Origin: Pseudohalocynthiibacter aestuariivivens | Lineage (GTDB): Bacteria > Pseudomonadota > Alphaproteobacteria > Rhodobacterales > Rhodobacteraceae | DNA length: 64,000 nt | Reading direction: 5' to 3' | NCBI RefSeq assembly: GCF_018457175.1 | Contig: NZ_JAGFNU010000002.1 | Span: forward strand, 337,129 to 401,128 | Part shown: piece by piece, positions 36,101 to 44,403 of the stretch | Numbering within the stretch: the stretch's first letter is position 1 | How the letters are laid out: the number at the start of each line of letters is the position of its first letter | Notes under the pieces: model-generated | Database searches by the model: none | What the model saw: only the letters and a program-made list of their open reading frames with translations | What the model was told of the DNA's origin: nothing | Position numbers and translations under genes: made by a program

Positions 36101-37807
36101 ATGTTACAGAGCATCAGGCGAAATCAGATAGCAATTGGGGTCTTAATGCTCGCTATTGGTGTTGCGTTTGGAATTTATTCGCTAGGCTTTGGGAGCGTTC
36201 TTGTCGCAGCAGAAACCTGGAGTTTCTACAGCGGCCAGCTTCCAATAGGAACGGCTGCGCTTCTTGGTTTGTTGCTGGGGTCCTTGGTACTTGCCCTGAC
36301 CCGCCGGGGAAAAATTGCAAAACTTCAATCGCTGGTAATGGATAAACAGGCTCGGGAAATTTATTTTCAGGATCGCGCACTGAACGCACATGCGATCGTC
36401 AGCATCACGGATCCGGATTCAAAAATCCTGAGCGTGAACGACAACTTCCTTAAAACGTTTGAATACGAACGCGATGAAATAATTGGCCAAACGCACGAAC
36501 TTATCCACCCAAGCCCCTATAGCGGCGCGGTTTCGGTGTTCAACGATATTTTTGAAGCCGTCAAACAAAACAAAGTTTGGAGCGGCGAGCATAAAGCTAT
36601 CACGAAAACAGGCAAAACGCTGTTCATGCAATGCACTGTTGTACCGCTTCATGACGAAGATGGTAATCACGTTAAAAATGTCTCCATGCGAACGGACGTA
36701 ACAGAAACACGCCTTGCTGAGGCAGATCGTTATCTGACATCTATGTTGGATAAGCTTCAGGACGAAGTGTACATCTACAACACCGACGATCTTCGGATCT
36801 CTTACATGAACGAAACGGCGCTGAACCGGTGTGAGTGGACACTTAAACTCGCGCGCACAAAACGCATTACGCACACAGCGTCTAACTTTGAAGAAGGTTT
36901 GTTCCGCAAACATGTCGAGCCCCTTTTCAATGGAGAAAAGGAATCTGTTGTTATCGAAACCTTGCACGACAAGGGGTTTGTGGAAATCAACACACGTCTT
37001 TATGTCGGCCCTGACGATGTTCCAGTTTTTGTTTCGGTCCTTCGCGACATCACCGAGCGTAAGGAAGTAGACCGCGCCAGAATGGAATCTGTTTCAGTCG
37101 TTAGCCATGAGTTGCGGACGCCACTTACATCAATCAAGGGTGCGTTACGCCTTTTGCAGTCTGGTGCCGCCGGTGTGCTTGAGCCAGGCGCCGCCGCAAT
37201 TGTCGATGTCGCGGACCGGAACAGCGAACGGTTGCTGAAGGTTGTCAACGACATCCTTGATTTCGAAAAAATTCGCGCCGGTAAAATGGATATCAACAAG
37301 CGTCCGGTTAAGCTTTCGGACTTCATTATGGACGCCACCACTATGAACAAAGGTTATGGTGACGAGCATCAGGTTAAATTCGTTGCAACCGGGATTGAGA
37401 ACGACGCCTTCGTATCTGGTGACTCTGACCGCTTGATGCAGGTGATTTCAAACCTCATGTCGAATGCTGTGAAGTACTCGCCCAAGAATGGAACGGTTGT
37501 AGTCAATCTCAAAGACACGGGCCGCAAATGGCGCATCTCTGTCAGTGACAATGGCCCAGGAATTCCAGAGTCGGCACGCGCATCAATGTTTGATAGCTTT
37601 GTACAATCAGACCCGGTTGATGGCATCATTCGTAAAGGCACAGGTCTTGGCCTTCCGATCGCGAAAGAAATTGTTGAGCGTCATGCAGGCAAAATCGACT
37701 TTGAGAGCACAGTTGGAGAAGGTTCAACATTCTATTTTGAACTGCCAAAAATCGAGAGCCCCGAGTTGGAGAATCCGAAGGATCGTGCTCAGCTTGCCGC
37801 AGAGTAA
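36101..37807 (+). CDS. Membrane-anchored PAS histidine kinase
   Basis: This 568-residue kinase has two membrane segments at about 8-28 and 45-65, a PAS domain near 90-200 (ITDPDSKILSVNDNFLKTFEY), a second PAS-like domain near 210-315, and a kinase core with His336 in VVSHELRTPLTS. ATPase motifs are NLMSNAVKYS, DNGPGIP and GTGLGLPIAKEI. The start at 36101 was chosen because GGGA lies six bases upstream; an ATG four codons earlier has no ribosome site. A receiver gene follows after 99 bases, a likely direct partner. Confidence 0.92.
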   Translation: MLQSIRRNQIAIGVLMLAIGVAFGIYSLGFGSVLVAAETWSFYSGQLPIGTAALLGLLLGSLVLALTRRGKIAKLQSLVMDKQAREIYFQDRALNAHAIVSITDPDSKILSVNDNFLKTFEYERDEIIGQTHELIHPSPYSGAVSVFNDIFEAVKQNKVWSGEHKAITKTGKTLFMQCTVVPLHDEDGNHVKNVSMRTDVTETRLAEADRYLTSMLDKLQDEVYIYNTDDLRISYMNETALNRCEWTLKLARTKRITHTASNFEEGLFRKHVEPLFNGEKESVVIETLHDKGFVEINTRLYVGPDDVPVFVSVLRDITERKEVDRARMESVSVVSHELRTPLTSIKGALRLLQSGAAGVLEPGAAAIVDVADRNSERLLKVVNDILDFEKIRAGKMDINKRPVKLSDFIMDATTMNKGYGDEHQVKFVATGIENDAFVSGDSDRLMQVISNLMSNAVKYSPKNGTVVVNLKDTGRKWRISVSDNGPGIPESARASMFDSFVQSDPVDGIIRKGTGLGLPIAKEIVERHAGKIDFESTVGEGSTFYFELPKIESPELENPKDRAQLAAE

Positions 37808-37906
37808 CTTTTCGCGCCCGAACCCTCTGGATATGACAACTTAGCTTGCGTTGAGCCTCGCTGGTATTTAGTCTCTAACCAGCAATGTTATAGGAGAGTC
37901 TCGTAC

Positions 37907-38299
37907 ATGGCCGAGTTGCAAAAAATACTTCATGTCGATGATGATGATGATATTCGGATCATCGCGAAAATGGCTTTGGAGGTCGTAGGCAACTTAAATG
38001 TCGAACAATGCAGCTCTGGTATGGATGCACTTGAAATTGCACCACAATACAAGCCCGATCTGTTTCTGCTGGATGTTATGATGCCTGTCATGGGCGGTGA
38101 AGAAACCTGGCAAAAACTTCGCAATATTCCTGGTATGGAAAACGTGCCGGCAATATTTATGACCGCAAAAGCTCAGGACGCTGCGACAGGGGCACTGATC
38201 GAACTTGGTGCAATTGCTGTCATTACAAAACCGTTTGACCCAATGGAACTTTGCAGCCAGATCAGGTCAGCCTGGGACCGACATCAAAATAGTGGCTGA
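37907..38299 (+). CDS. Single-domain response regulator
   Basis: This 130-residue protein is only a receiver domain. The acidic pocket is the DDDDD run near residue 11, the phospho-acceptor is Asp56 in LFLLDVMMPVMGG, and Thr and Lys of the switch lie in FMTAKA and ITKPFDP. Having no output domain, it may act as a phosphate carrier or bind a partner protein. It follows the PAS kinase and converges on the Hpt gene 30 bases away, which suits a phosphorelay of kinase, receiver, Hpt and terminal receiver. GGAGAG precedes the ATG. Confidence 0.93.
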   Translation: MAELQKILHVDDDDDIRIIAKMALEVVGNLNVEQCSSGMDALEIAPQYKPDLFLLDVMMPVMGGEETWQKLRNIPGMENVPAIFMTAKAQDAATGALIELGAIAVITKPFDPMELCSQIRSAWDRHQNSG

Positions 38300-38328
38300 T
38301 TACGTTAGAGCCTAAATCTTACTATGCT

Positions 38329-38691
38329 TCAGGCACGGTTTCCGGAACTCAAAGAAACCAGATGATCCAGCATCTCTTCCACCTGTGAGATCAGCGGACT
38401 AATCGTGTTCTCTGAAAGGGTGCCGGCAAGCGCCTTACCAAAATCAGTTTCTATCCTGGAGGTCATCAGACCAAGATCAGCAAAGCCGAGCGTTCGTGCG
38501 ACGCCACTGATCTTATGAGCATTTGCACTGATTTGTTTCAGCGCATCTTCCGTATCTTCGCCTGTTTCGATCTGCGCAAGAAGATCATCAAAAAGCGCGA
38601 TACGATCATCGATGTTAAGAAGAAACTTCTCTCGAATATTCGTAATCGCGCGGTCAAGCTGCTGTCGCTTATCGGCCTCGAAACTATCCAT
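38329..38691 (-). CDS. Histidine phosphotransfer (Hpt) domain protein
   Basis: This protein of about 120 residues is a lone Hpt domain. The accepting histidine is in NAHKISGVARTLGF (His59 counted from ATG 38691), in the normal helical context. A GTG at 38700 would add three residues and cannot be excluded; neither start has a strong ribosome site. It lies 16 bases downstream of the receiver/GGDEF-like gene on the same strand. Hpt proteins shuttle phosphate between receivers, so it most likely links the receiver at 37907-38299 to the one at 38708-39703. Confidence 0.88.
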   Translation of the reverse strand: MDSFEADKRQQLDRAITNIREKFLLNIDDRIALFDDLLAQIETGEDTEDALKQISANAHKISGVARTLGFADLGLMTSRIETDFGKALAGTLSENTISPLISQVEEMLDHLVSLSSGNRA

Positions 38692-38707
38692 TATTCGCAC
38701 TTCACTG

Positions 38708-39703
38708 TTAGCCAGCTTTCATAAAGCCTTTTTTAGTTTTGCTAACAGAAACACCTGCAGCTTCCAATTGCAAGGCGCGGCGTTTGTCTTCGGCAGATAT
38801 CAGTGCGGATTCCATAAGCTGAGTCGCGTTACCAGAAGACCAGAGTGAAGACGTAACCGGCTCCCCCATCGCAATCGTTATCTCGCAAGGCGCCCCGGAG
38901 TCATATGCAATTTCCATCTCTTCAATGCTGAGTTGGATTGCTATTTCAAGATCCGGAGAAATAGCCCTGCTTCCCCTATCGGCGACGCAGACGAATTTGC
39001 CACTCCCACAGTAAGTCAACAGATAGTTAGACTGCTTCAAACTGTCTGCTATCGCGTCTGCAACATCTGTAAGGGTGTAAAGCATTTCTGTTGGTGAAGA
39101 CCGTGAAAAAATTGTTTCGATCTCAACAATGGCAAAACCAATCGCGATTGACTGATAGACTTTACCTCGAGAGAGCTGGAGAAGATAATTTTCCATTGCA
39201 AGCTTGCCGATCATACCCGGGACATCTTCGATCGTAATCGCGTCCCCAATTGAAAAGCGCAGGGCGTCTTCGACCTTGGCTTTCAACGACTGAACAGCGA
39301 AGACATTGTTTGTTGAAACGCGGGTTTCGCGAACGAGGTTTTCTGCCATTCGAACACGTGCGCTCAGCTCTAACGTGTCAAATGGTTTTGTGACGTAGTC
39401 GGTTGCGCCTGCCGAGAAGGCTGCATCAACAAAGGACCGATCTGACATCGCAGTGATCATAATGATTGGAGACGTCTTGTAGCTCGCCATTCTTCGGATG
39501 CGCTGGCATAATTCGATGCCGTCCATCTCAGGCATTTGAATGTCTAAAAGGAAGTAATCAAAGGGTCGTGTTGCGGCGTCGATTTCTTCAAGTGCTGACA
39601 GCCCGGAGGTTGCAACGGTGATATCGCTGTAGCCGACGGACTTCAGAGATTCGGTTAACAGCTCCAGAGCAATTTCGTCATCATCAACTGCAAGAATCTT
39701 CAT
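38708..39703 (-). CDS. Response regulator with degenerate GGDEF-like output domain
   Basis: This 331-residue protein has an N-terminal receiver (residues 1-122; Asp54 in YFLLDIQMPEMDG, switch residues in MITAMS and VTKPFD) and a C-terminal domain of about 170 residues that looks like a GGDEF fold. At the place where cyclases have GGDEF it reads YCGSGKF, so diguanylate cyclase activity is not expected. The helical stretch LYTLTDVADAIADSLKQSN before it fits the GGDEF scaffold. The output may be binding of a nucleotide or protein. It is the first gene of the minus-strand pair with the Hpt gene. Confidence 0.85.
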   Translation of the reverse strand: MKILAVDDDEIALELLTESLKSVGYSDITVATSGLSALEEIDAATRPFDYFLLDIQMPEMDGIELCQRIRRMASYKTSPIIMITAMSDRSFVDAAFSAGATDYVTKPFDTLELSARVRMAENLVRETRVSTNNVFAVQSLKAKVEDALRFSIGDAITIEDVPGMIGKLAMENYLLQLSRGKVYQSIAIGFAIVEIETIFSRSSPTEMLYTLTDVADAIADSLKQSNYLLTYCGSGKFVCVADRGSRAISPDLEIAIQLSIEEMEIAYDSGAPCEITIAMGEPVTSSLWSSGNATQLMESALISAEDKRRALQLEAAGVSVSKTKKGFMKAG

Positions 39704-40295
39704 TGGACACTCCGCAAACTCATATATTGTTCATCAAAATAGTGCTACAAGAACCACTTAAATACACTTCGCCTACCCACACCCGAAGGTGCTCAATTTC
39801 CCCTGTTCTTTCTCCTTAAGATTGTGCCTTATAATTGGGGCAACAATTAGTCGTTTTTTTTGTAATTATTAGAAAATCGGAAACAAATGTACAATTTGTT
39901 GTTTTTTAGCCTACTTTTTCGCGCTTAAGTTGTGTTAGTTTACGTTACGGAAAGCAATATAAACAGTTTAAGTTTTTCTGATCTTTTCTTTTAGCAATTC
40001 TGAAATTCTGTTTTCGAGATCACAGTTCTCGAATATTCCATCGGTTGAATGCTGAGAAGAAAATAATCTTCCTCAAAAACTAACAAAACTACAATAGACA
40101 CCCACCGGAGTGTTTGATTTAGATAACAAATATTGTGAAAACTCGGTTCTGCATAAACCGGTTTGTCAAAATTCGGAAACACACGCAAAAATCAAGTCAG
40201 CCTGCTTGGCTGGTTTCATATTCTATTTGCCTTAGTCCTTGCCTGAACAGCGTCTTCCTGTTTTGCTGCCTAAACCACAAGAAAGGCATCGCAAT
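39704..40295. other. Long AT-rich intergenic region
   Basis: No credible gene is seen in these 592 bases. A hairpin AACAAAT/ATTTGTT (39882-39900) is followed by G and six T and looks like a plus-strand terminator, although no plus-strand gene precedes it. A perfect 7+7 inverted repeat, TTCGAGA (40013-40019) with TCTCGAA (40027-40033), lies 260 bases before the next start codon. A 65-codon minus-strand open frame at 39991-40188 has no ribosome site or recognisable protein character. Confidence 0.6.
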
Positions 40296-41429
40296 ATGAA
40301 CGTCAAAGACCCGGAATTCACCATTGGCATCGAGGAAGAATATCTTCTTGTCGACGCCGAAACCTTGGATCTGGCTGTCGCACCAGACGGGTTGATGGAA
40401 GCGTGCAAATCCGACCTTGAAGGCAAGGTCAGTCCTGAATTCCTTCAATGTCAGATCGAAATCGGAAGCCAAGTCTGCCACACAATCGGTGAAGCGCGCG
40501 ATGACCTGCGGCATCTGCGATCAACCGTTGCCAAACACGCTGACAAATTTGGGCTAAAACCTATCGCAGCTTCGTGCCACCCGTTTGCCGATTGGAAGGA
40601 ACAGCACCATACGGACAAAGAACGTTACAATGATCTGCGACGCGACTTAGGCGGCGTTGCGCGACGCATGTTGATTTGCGGAATGCATGTTCATGTCGGA
40701 ATCGAATCTCAGGAATTGAGAATCGATCTGATGAACCAGCTCAGTTATTTTCTGCCACACTTGTTGGCACTGTCGACGTCATCCCCCTTTTGGCAGGGCG
40801 ACGATACCGGGCTTAACTCTTACCGGTTGACGGTGTTTGACAACCTGCCCCGCACCGGTTTGCCCCCAAAGGTTAACAGCTGGTCGGAATATGAGCGATC
40901 CGTCCAGACTCTGGTCGATATGAAACTGATAGAGGACAGCTCAAAAATCTGGTGGGACCTTCGGCCCTCTGCCCGCTTTCCGACGATTGAATCCAGAATA
41001 TGTGATGTTTGCCCTCGCCTTGAGGTCACACTCACGCTTGCGGCAATCACCCAATGCGTAACCCGGATGCTATGGCGCCTGTCTTGCCGGAACCAACGAT
41101 GGCGTCTCTATGATAACTTCCTGCTCGCGGAAAACCGCTGGCGCGCGCAGCGATATGGCGTATCCGAAGGGCTGATCGACTTTGGGCGGCGCGAAGTCAT
41201 ATCCTTTGAAACACTGATCGATGAACTTATCGAACTGGTGCGCGAGGATGCAGAGGTGCTGGATTGCGTTGCCGAAATCGAAGCGGCGCGCCAAATTCTA
41301 GCGAACGGAACGAGCGCAGACCAACAACGCGCGGTTCGCGATGCGGCATTACTGGCGGGTGCCTCTGAGAAAGAGGCGCTCGTGCAAGTCGTGCGGCATC
41401 TGACAGAGGAATTTCACGCGGATCTTTAA
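40296..41429 (+). CDS. Carboxylate-amine ligase, glutamate-cysteine ligase 2 (YbdK) family
   Basis: This 377-residue protein belongs to the GCS2 family, ATP-dependent enzymes that join an amine to the gamma-carboxylate of glutamate or a related acid; E. coli YbdK has weak glutamate-cysteine ligase activity. Motifs are [13 protein letters not shown] at the N-terminus, GMHVHVGI near residue 130, and [15 protein letters not shown] near 228. The start at 40296 fits [15 protein letters not shown]. The true substrate is unknown. The gene stands alone between an AT-rich region and the convergent catabolic operon. Confidence 0.87.
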   Translation: MNVKDPEFTIGIEEEYLLVDAETLDLAVAPDGLMEACKSDLEGKVSPEFLQCQIEIGSQVCHTIGEARDDLRHLRSTVAKHADKFGLKPIAASCHPFADWKEQHHTDKERYNDLRRDLGGVARRMLICGMHVHVGIESQELRIDLMNQLSYFLPHLLALSTSSPFWQGDDTGLNSYRLTVFDNLPRTGLPPKVNSWSEYERSVQTLVDMKLIEDSSKIWWDLRPSARFPTIESRICDVCPRLEVTLTLAAITQCVTRMLWRLSCRNQRWRLYDNFLLAENRWRAQRYGVSEGLIDFGRREVISFETLIDELIELVREDAEVLDCVAEIEAARQILANGTSADQQRAVRDAALLAGASEKEALVQVVRHLTEEFHADL

Positions 41430-41503
41430 CGAAAAACCAACTTAGAGCGAAACCGTTCTAGCTTCGCCAAAAACATGACCTCCGGCAAGCGACGATTTAA
41501 AGA

Positions 41504-42340
41504 CTAGTTCGTTTTCTTGTCGTCCACGATGTTTAGTGCTGCCATGCCACTATTCCCAAGCTCAACAGACGCAAAGGGACCTCCGTGGCACATGTTTCCT
41601 GCATCGTGAATATCCAACGGTGGCGTTTCTGCAAAAATCTTCGCAGCAAATTGCTCTGCATTGTCCTTTGGCCGGTACCCGAGAAAACTGGCTTTCGCGT
41701 TGTCGACCGGCGCTCTGTCGTTGTTTGAAACACCATACACAACTGAAAAGCCTGTCACTGGCGTTGATATTGCACGTTCAACCAAATGGATCAGATCATC
41801 ATAGGACAGCCAGCTTCCAACAGCACGCGCGTTTGTCACCTGTGCACATGACAGGATGCGTAGGCAAACCGCCTCGACACCTCGTTTATCCCAATAGAGG
41901 CTGGCCAGATCTTCAGCGAAACACTTCGCCAGGCCGTAAAACGTATCAGGGCGATGTGGGGCGTCCGTTCCGATAAATTCTGTTTTAGGGTGCATGCCAA
42001 CGGCATGAATAGAGCTTGCATAAACAATCCGCCGCACCCCGTTTCTGAACGCTGCTTCCCAGATGTTGTAAGCCCCGATTATGTTTGGGCCAAGAATGAC
42101 CTCGAATGGGGATTCATCGCCAATTGCCCCAAAATGGACCACCATATCCGCACCTTCAAGCAGCGGTAGTATTTCGTCGAGATTTGCCAAATCTGCGCGC
42201 ACGTAGGTTTCGTCCTCGTAAAGTGTTCCGATGTCATCAACAAGGTCAGTACTAACCAGTTCATCGGCCATCTTTAACAGTGGTTCACGCAAATACGAAC
42301 CAAGACGGCCAGCGGCACCTGTAAGAACGATCTTTTTCAT
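41504..42340 (-). CDS. NAD-dependent epimerase/dehydratase, uronate dehydrogenase-like
   Basis: This 278-residue short-chain (extended) dehydrogenase has GAAGRLGSYL at the nucleotide site (residues 8-17), a Ser in YASSIHAVG and the YxxxK pair in YGLAKCF. NVSxNDxx-like and GYRPKDNAEQF segments near the C-terminus resemble uronate dehydrogenase, which oxidises hexuronates to aldarolactones. The start MKKIVLTGAAG at 42340 was chosen over an upstream frame of 22 unconserved codons. It ends the minus-strand HyuAB operon, 69 bases after the aldolase gene. The resemblance does not prove the substrate. Confidence 0.85.
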   Translation of the reverse strand: MKKIVLTGAAGRLGSYLREPLLKMADELVSTDLVDDIGTLYEDETYVRADLANLDEILPLLEGADMVVHFGAIGDESPFEVILGPNIIGAYNIWEAAFRNGVRRIVYASSIHAVGMHPKTEFIGTDAPHRPDTFYGLAKCFAEDLASLYWDKRGVEAVCLRILSCAQVTNARAVGSWLSYDDLIHLVERAISTPVTGFSVVYGVSNNDRAPVDNAKASFLGYRPKDNAEQFAAKIFAETPPLDIHDAGNMCHGGPFASVELGNSGMAALNIVDDKKTN

Positions 42341-42409
42341 TCGATGTGCACCTTCTATTTTTTCTTGTTTAACATAAACTTGCCATGCATACTTCATGTG
42401 ATTCATACA

Positions 42410-43183
42410 TCACGACAATTCACCCTGCACCTGCGCCAGCAGGTCATCAGCGGCGTTTGCCAGTAACGAGGTATCTACTCCACAAGCAACAAATGTGAAC
42501 CCGTCGTTAAGCAGTTCAGCGGCAAACTTCGGGTCAAGCACCAAGGTACCAACTGGAACGCCCATTTCTATCAACTTTTTTGCTGCCGGTTTGATGATGC
42601 CCCATACTTCGGGGTCCATTGGTTTGCCAACCTTGCCAAGGTCAGCCGCGATATCAGCCGGGCCAAAGAATATGCCACTCACACCATCCACGGCAGCAAT
42701 CTCTTCCGCGCGGCCAACTGCGGCTGCGGTTTCTAGCTGCAGGATCACTGTGGTTTCATCCTCCACCCGATCTACATAATCGGTGACTCGGCCAAATTTG
42801 GTTGCGCGGGTTCCCCCGCTTACACCGCGAATTGCACGCGGTGGATAGCGAGTCGAGGCCACGGCTTTTTCAGCTTCCTCGACCGTCTGTATCATGGGAA
42901 ACAACAACCCCGGGGCGCCGAGATCAAGCAGACGTTTCACCTGAACAGGATCATTCCAGTCTGGTCGGACAATCGCGGTTGTTTTAGTTGCTGCAAAAAC
43001 CTGCAACTGCCCCAGAACTGAAAAGAAATCATTCGGGGAATGCTCAATGTCAACCAACACCCAGTCATAACCAGAAGACGCGACAACCTCTGCCGCGAAA
43101 TTGCTGCTAAGGCTTATCCACAGACCGATCTGTTTTTTCTTTTCGCGGATTGCGCGGGTAAAAGGATTTGCCGCCAGTTTCAT
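42410..43183 (-). CDS. HpcH/HpaI-family aldolase
   Basis: This 257-residue class II aldolase family member cleaves 2-keto-3-deoxy acids or related substrates to pyruvate (or a similar ketoacid) and an aldehyde. The motifs VLVDIEHSPND near residue 42, IVRPDWNDP, FPMIQTVEEAEKAV and FFGPADIAADLG are typical, including the metal-ligand Glu in LQLETAAA. The ATG overlaps the upstream oxidoreductase stop (TGATG), so it is part of the operon. Together with the uronate-dehydrogenase-like gene it suggests sugar-acid catabolism; with the HyuAB genes it suggests a nitrogenous or lactam-like substrate. Which is true is open. Confidence 0.9.
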   Translation of the reverse strand: MKLAANPFTRAIREKKKQIGLWISLSSNFAAEVVASSGYDWVLVDIEHSPNDFFSVLGQLQVFAATKTTAIVRPDWNDPVQVKRLLDLGAPGLLFPMIQTVEEAEKAVASTRYPPRAIRGVSGGTRATKFGRVTDYVDRVEDETTVILQLETAAAVGRAEEIAAVDGVSGIFFGPADIAADLGKVGKPMDPEVWGIIKPAAKKLIEMGVPVGTLVLDPKFAAELLNDGFTFVACGVDTSLLANAADDLLAQVQGELS

Positions 43184-44403
43184 CAGATCACAGCCTTTTC
43201 TTCGAACGGCTTATTTTGCACAATTCTCTCAAAACTAAATGGCGAAAGATTAAGCGAACGATACTCTCCATAGGCAATCAGTTCTGCGGTGCCCCGCCCC
43301 ATTGCGGGAGATTGCTGAAACCCGTGCCCGGAAAAACCATTCACAAAAATAAAATTCCCGACCTCGGTATGCGGCCCGATTATCGCGTTCTGATCCAGCG
43401 TGTTGAAAGAATAATGACCTGCCCAGGAATTGATCAGCTTAATCGCTTCAAACTGCGGAACACGTGTTGCGATGGTGGGCCAGACCTTTTCCTCCCAAAT
43501 GCTGAAATCCTGAACGAAATCATCATAGTCGACCGCCGGATCGTCGTCCGGTGGACAACCCGCCAGGTAATACGCCCCGTCCGTTCGCATATGTACACCA
43601 GACGGATCAATCGTAAGTGGCAGATCACGATCAAGCGGCTGTTCTGCATCAAAGATAAAGGTGTAGCGTTTGCGCGGTTCCACCGGTATTTCGATGCCAG
43701 CCATCCGTGATGTCAGAACGGCACGCGGCCCGGATGCGTTTACGACAGTGCCACAAGTCACCGCGTCGCCGGATTTCAGGGTAATACTCTCAACGCGTGT
43801 ACCAGCCGCGTTTTTGGTCATCGCGACAACTTCGTTTGTCAGGTATTCAGCGCCCTTTTCGCGTGCTGACCGTTTCCACCAATCAAAAAGGGTGTTGCCA
43901 TCAAAGTAACCCTCATCAATCAGGTTGTGATTGCCGCCAATAATGTCATCCAAATAGTAGAATGGATAATCACATTTGATTTCTTCAACGGTCATAAATT
44001 TGGTGCCTGCGCCACATGCGGCCTGCAGTTTTTGGTTTTCCCGAAGGATATTTGCAAAATCTTCGTTGTCCGCGAGGTACATGTATCCGTAGCTCTGCAA
44101 AGGGACATCTGGCACACGTGGATCATCCCCCATGAATTCGCGAAAATTTTTCACGAACTCGGCTGCGAACTGTGAGATACGCACGTTTATTTCATTTGAA
44201 AATTGCTGCCGCATACAGCTGTTCGTGTGCGATGTTGACGTAAACTCATAGGTCGGGTCTTTTTCAACCACCAGAATGGAACCGTCAAAATCGGGATTGT
44301 TGGACAGGAACCACGCGACAGACGACCCAAGCATCGCGCCCCCTACAATCACAACGTCATAGCTGCTCTTTTTTGGGGTTTCCAATTTCGCATTTTGGGC
44401 CAT
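43183..44403 (-). CDS. FAD-dependent oxidoreductase, DAO/sarcosine-oxidase-beta-like
   Basis: This 406-residue flavoenzyme has the dinucleotide-binding motif VVIVGGAMLGSSVAWFL (about residues 17-33) and a later GFSGHGFQQSPAMGRGTAELI, which is typical of the sarcosine/dimethylglycine oxidoreductase group (DAO fold). Such enzymes oxidise secondary or tertiary amines or D-amino acids. It overlaps both neighbours by one or a few bases, between HyuB and the aldolase, so it probably acts on the amine released by the HyuA-HyuB step. No signal peptide is seen. Confidence 0.9.
   Translation of the reverse strand: MAQNAKLETPKKSSYDVVIVGGAMLGSSVAWFLSNNPDFDGSILVVEKDPTYEFTSTSHTNSCMRQQFSNEINVRISQFAAEFVKNFREFMGDDPRVPDVPLQSYGYMYLADNEDFANILRENQKLQAACGAGTKFMTVEEIKCDYPFYYLDDIIGGNHNLIDEGYFDGNTLFDWWKRSAREKGAEYLTNEVVAMTKNAAGTRVESITLKSGDAVTCGTVVNASGPRAVLTSRMAGIEIPVEPRKRYTFIFDAEQPLDRDLPLTIDPSGVHMRTDGAYYLAGCPPDDDPAVDYDDFVQDFSIWEEKVWPTIATRVPQFEAIKLINSWAGHYSFNTLDQNAIIGPHTEVGNFIFVNGFSGHGFQQSPAMGRGTAELIAYGEYRSLNLSPFSFERIVQNKPFEEKAVI

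Noticed and set aside
39991..40188. A 65-codon minus-strand frame in the long gap
   Set aside because: No ribosome site, no known features, and it spans a perfect inverted repeat; probably chance in AT-rich DNA.
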